This document shows, one piece after another, positions 31,198-32,123 of a DNA stretch of 32,123 bases. Under the pieces are notes generated by a model. It did no database searches and was not told the origin of the DNA. It was given only the letters and a program-made list of their open reading frames with translations. Position numbers and translations under genes: made by a program. How positions within the stretch are numbered: position 1 is the first letter of the stretch; each line of letters opens with the position of its first letter. Source of the DNA: an uncultured Bacteroidales bacterium (GTDB lineage: Bacteria; Bacteroidota; Bacteroidia; Bacteroidales; UBA11471); contig CANQAM010000023.1 of the NCBI GenBank assembly GCA_947589325.1, positions 1 to 32,123 of the forward strand, written 5' to 3'.

Positions 31198-31220
31198 GCG
31201 GTGCGGACGGGACTTTAACT
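31198..31220 (-). other. Candidate att site: tRNA 3'-end-like fragment
   Basis: The minus strand reads AAGTTAAAGTCCCGTCCGCACCGC, which resembles the T-arm and acceptor end of a tRNA (compare ...TTCGAGTCCCGTCCGCACC). Only about 15-17 nt look tRNA-like; the rest of a tRNA is absent to the right, where AT-rich DNA and an integrase gene begin. This is what an attL/attR copy left by integration into a tRNA 3' end looks like. No intact tRNA or second copy is in the window, so the call is inference. Confidence 0.4.
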
Positions 31221-31313
31221 TACACAATCAAGAAATCTCACAAAACTGCAATATACTGATAATAATCAAGTTATTACAAATCTACTATATTACTAAATAT
31301 CATTAAATACCTT

Positions 31314-31343
31314 TTGCTATTTCAATTATTGGGTGTATATTTG
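31314..31343 (+). promoter_or_regulatory. Integrase promoter
   Basis: TTTG (31314-31317), 18 nt, then TATATTTG (31336-31343) closely fit the Bacteroides promoter; the integrase ATG is at 31369. Confidence 0.65.
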
Positions 31344-31365
31344 GGTGTTGATTTTAATACACCCA
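31329..31365. repeat. Three TGGGTGT repeats at the integrase promoter
   Basis: TTGGGTGT occurs at 31329-31336 and again at 31341-31348, and inverted as ACACCCA at 31359-31365. The outer copies form an 8-bp inverted repeat GGGTGTAT/ATACACCC (31331-31338 and 31357-31364). They overlap the -7 box and leader, suggesting binding sites for the integrase or an excision factor. Confidence 0.5.
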
Positions 31366-31368
31366 GCT

Positions 31369-32123
31369 ATGAACATCAAGAGAAACATCATCTTTTCATT
31401 GGAAAGCCGCAAGAAGAACGGAGTTCCAATCGTGGAGAATGTCCCTATCCGTATGCGTGTTGTTTTTGACAGCCACCGCATTGAGTTCACAACAGGCTAC
31501 CGCATTGATGTTGCCAAATGGGATGCCGACAAGCAGCGTGTAAAGAACGGATGCACCAACAAGCTGAAGCAAAGTGCATCGGAAATCAATGCGGACTTGC
31601 TGAAATACTACACCGAAATCCAGAATATATTCAAGGAGTTTGAGGTGCAGGGATTCATGCCGACTACCGAGCAGGTAAAGGACGCATTCAACAGATTGCA
31701 CAATGAAAAAAAGGAAGATGGGGAACAGGCTCCGGTGGTATTTCTGCCTTTGGAGGTATTTGACGAATTCATCAAGGAGTGCGGCACGCAAAACGGCTGG
31801 TCTGATGCCACCTATGAGAAATTTGCCGCAGTCAGGAAACATCTTGAGAAGTTTGACAAGGGGCTAACATTTGAATCGTTGGACGAACCCAAGCTAACAA
31901 AGTATGTGAATTTCCTGAAAGACACCGAAGATATGCGGAACACGTCCATCATGAAACAGGTCGCTTATCTGAAATGGTTTCTGCGCTGGTGTACCAAGAA
32001 AGGGTATTGCATGAACAATGCCTATGAAGATTTCAATCCCAAATTGCGAAGCACACCGAAAAAGGTGATATTCCTCACTTGGGAAGAACTGAACAAACTC
32101 AAAAATTATCAGATACCCGACAC
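31369..32123 (+). CDS. Tyrosine recombinase/integrase, N-terminal part (cut by window edge)
   Basis: An open frame runs from ATG 31369 to the window edge (251 codons, no stop). It starts MNIKRNIIFSLESRKKNG and continues 'RVVFDSHRIEFTTGYRIDVAKWD' in pattern, the Arm-DNA-binding domain of Bacteroidota integrases (about 1-70). A SAM-like core-binding domain follows (about 125-230), seen in 'FIKECGTQNGWSDATYEKF', 'RKHLEKFDKGLTFESL' and 'LKWFLRWCTKKGY'. The catalytic domain begins at about 'FLTWEELNKL', and the R..H-R-Y residues lie beyond the window. Such enzymes integrate and excise conjugative transposons, phages and mobilisable elements. Position, promoter and a nearby att-like sequence indicate that a mobile element starts here and extends to the right. 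Confidence 0.9.
   Translation, partial: MNIKRNIIFSLESRKKNGVPIVENVPIRMRVVFDSHRIEFTTGYRIDVAKWDADKQRVKNGCTNKLKQSASEINADLLKYYTEIQNIFKEFEVQGFMPTTEQVKDAFNRLHNEKKEDGEQAPVVFLPLEVFDEFIKECGTQNGWSDATYEKFAAVRKHLEKFDKGLTFESLDEPKLTKYVNFLKDTEDMRNTSIMKQVAYLKWFLRWCTKKGYCMNNAYEDFNPKLRSTPKKVIFLTWEELNKLKNYQIPD

Noticed and set aside
1-32123. CRISPR arrays, rRNA genes or intact tRNA genes
   Set aside because: No regularly spaced repeats of that type, no rRNA-like stretches and no complete cloverleaf seen; only the tRNA-end-like fragment near 31200.

Overview
The window is a piece of a Bacteroidota chromosome, most likely order Bacteroidales (gut or oral type). The evidence is Bacteroides-style promoters (TTTG, about 19-21 nt, TAnnTTTG) before many genes, almost no Shine-Dalgarno sequences, an rseC-rnfBCDGEA operon, a GldB-type lipoprotein, a protein with a CHU_C/T9SS type B C-terminal domain, a DcaP-like porin, and a MalQ with two N-terminal starch-binding domains. 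I cannot name the genus safely from sequence alone.

Layout. 1-1412 is a left accessory patch: the 5' end of a leftward helicase/restriction-like gene (1-171), about 500 bp of AT-rich regulatory DNA, and a HigB-HigA type toxin-antitoxin pair with its own promoter, operator-like palindrome and terminator. 1508-31085 is core-like chromosome: an outer-membrane porin; a leftward nrdJ-malQ pair; a nitroreductase; dnaA; a leftward amidase-MCE pair; a CHU_C-domain protein coupled to uvrA; a Crp/Fnr regulator with striking tandem palindromes at its own promoter; a two-gene unit of unknown function ending in a lipoprotein; aroE with a GldB-like gene; a five-gene dTDP-3-amino-6-deoxyhexose operon (rmlB, rmlA, two tandem FdtA-type ketoisomerases, FdtB-type aminotransferase); and the seven-gene rseC-rnfBCDGEA operon. 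31200-32123 is the start of a second mobile element: a tRNA-3'-end-like possible att sequence, an iteron-bearing promoter and a tyrosine recombinase that runs off the window.

How the genes work together. The rnf genes encode a complete membrane NADH:ferredoxin/ion-pumping complex, with both flavinylation threonines visible in RnfD and RnfG. The sugar operon makes an activated amino sugar (dTDP-Fuc3N or dTDP-Qui3N type) for surface glycans or protein glycosylation, but no glycosyltransferase or acetyltransferase is present here. The amidase and MCE protein serve the cell envelope. Convergent gene pairs are separated by clear bidirectional hairpin terminators.

Most interesting for follow-up: the tandem GTTATATAAC palindromes on the crp promoter, the mobile-element junction and iterons before the integrase, the duplicated ketoisomerase with a HAH-to-HAY change, and the otherwise unlisted truncated helicase gene at the left edge. 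I found no clear, complete, previously undescribed multi-gene system in the window.
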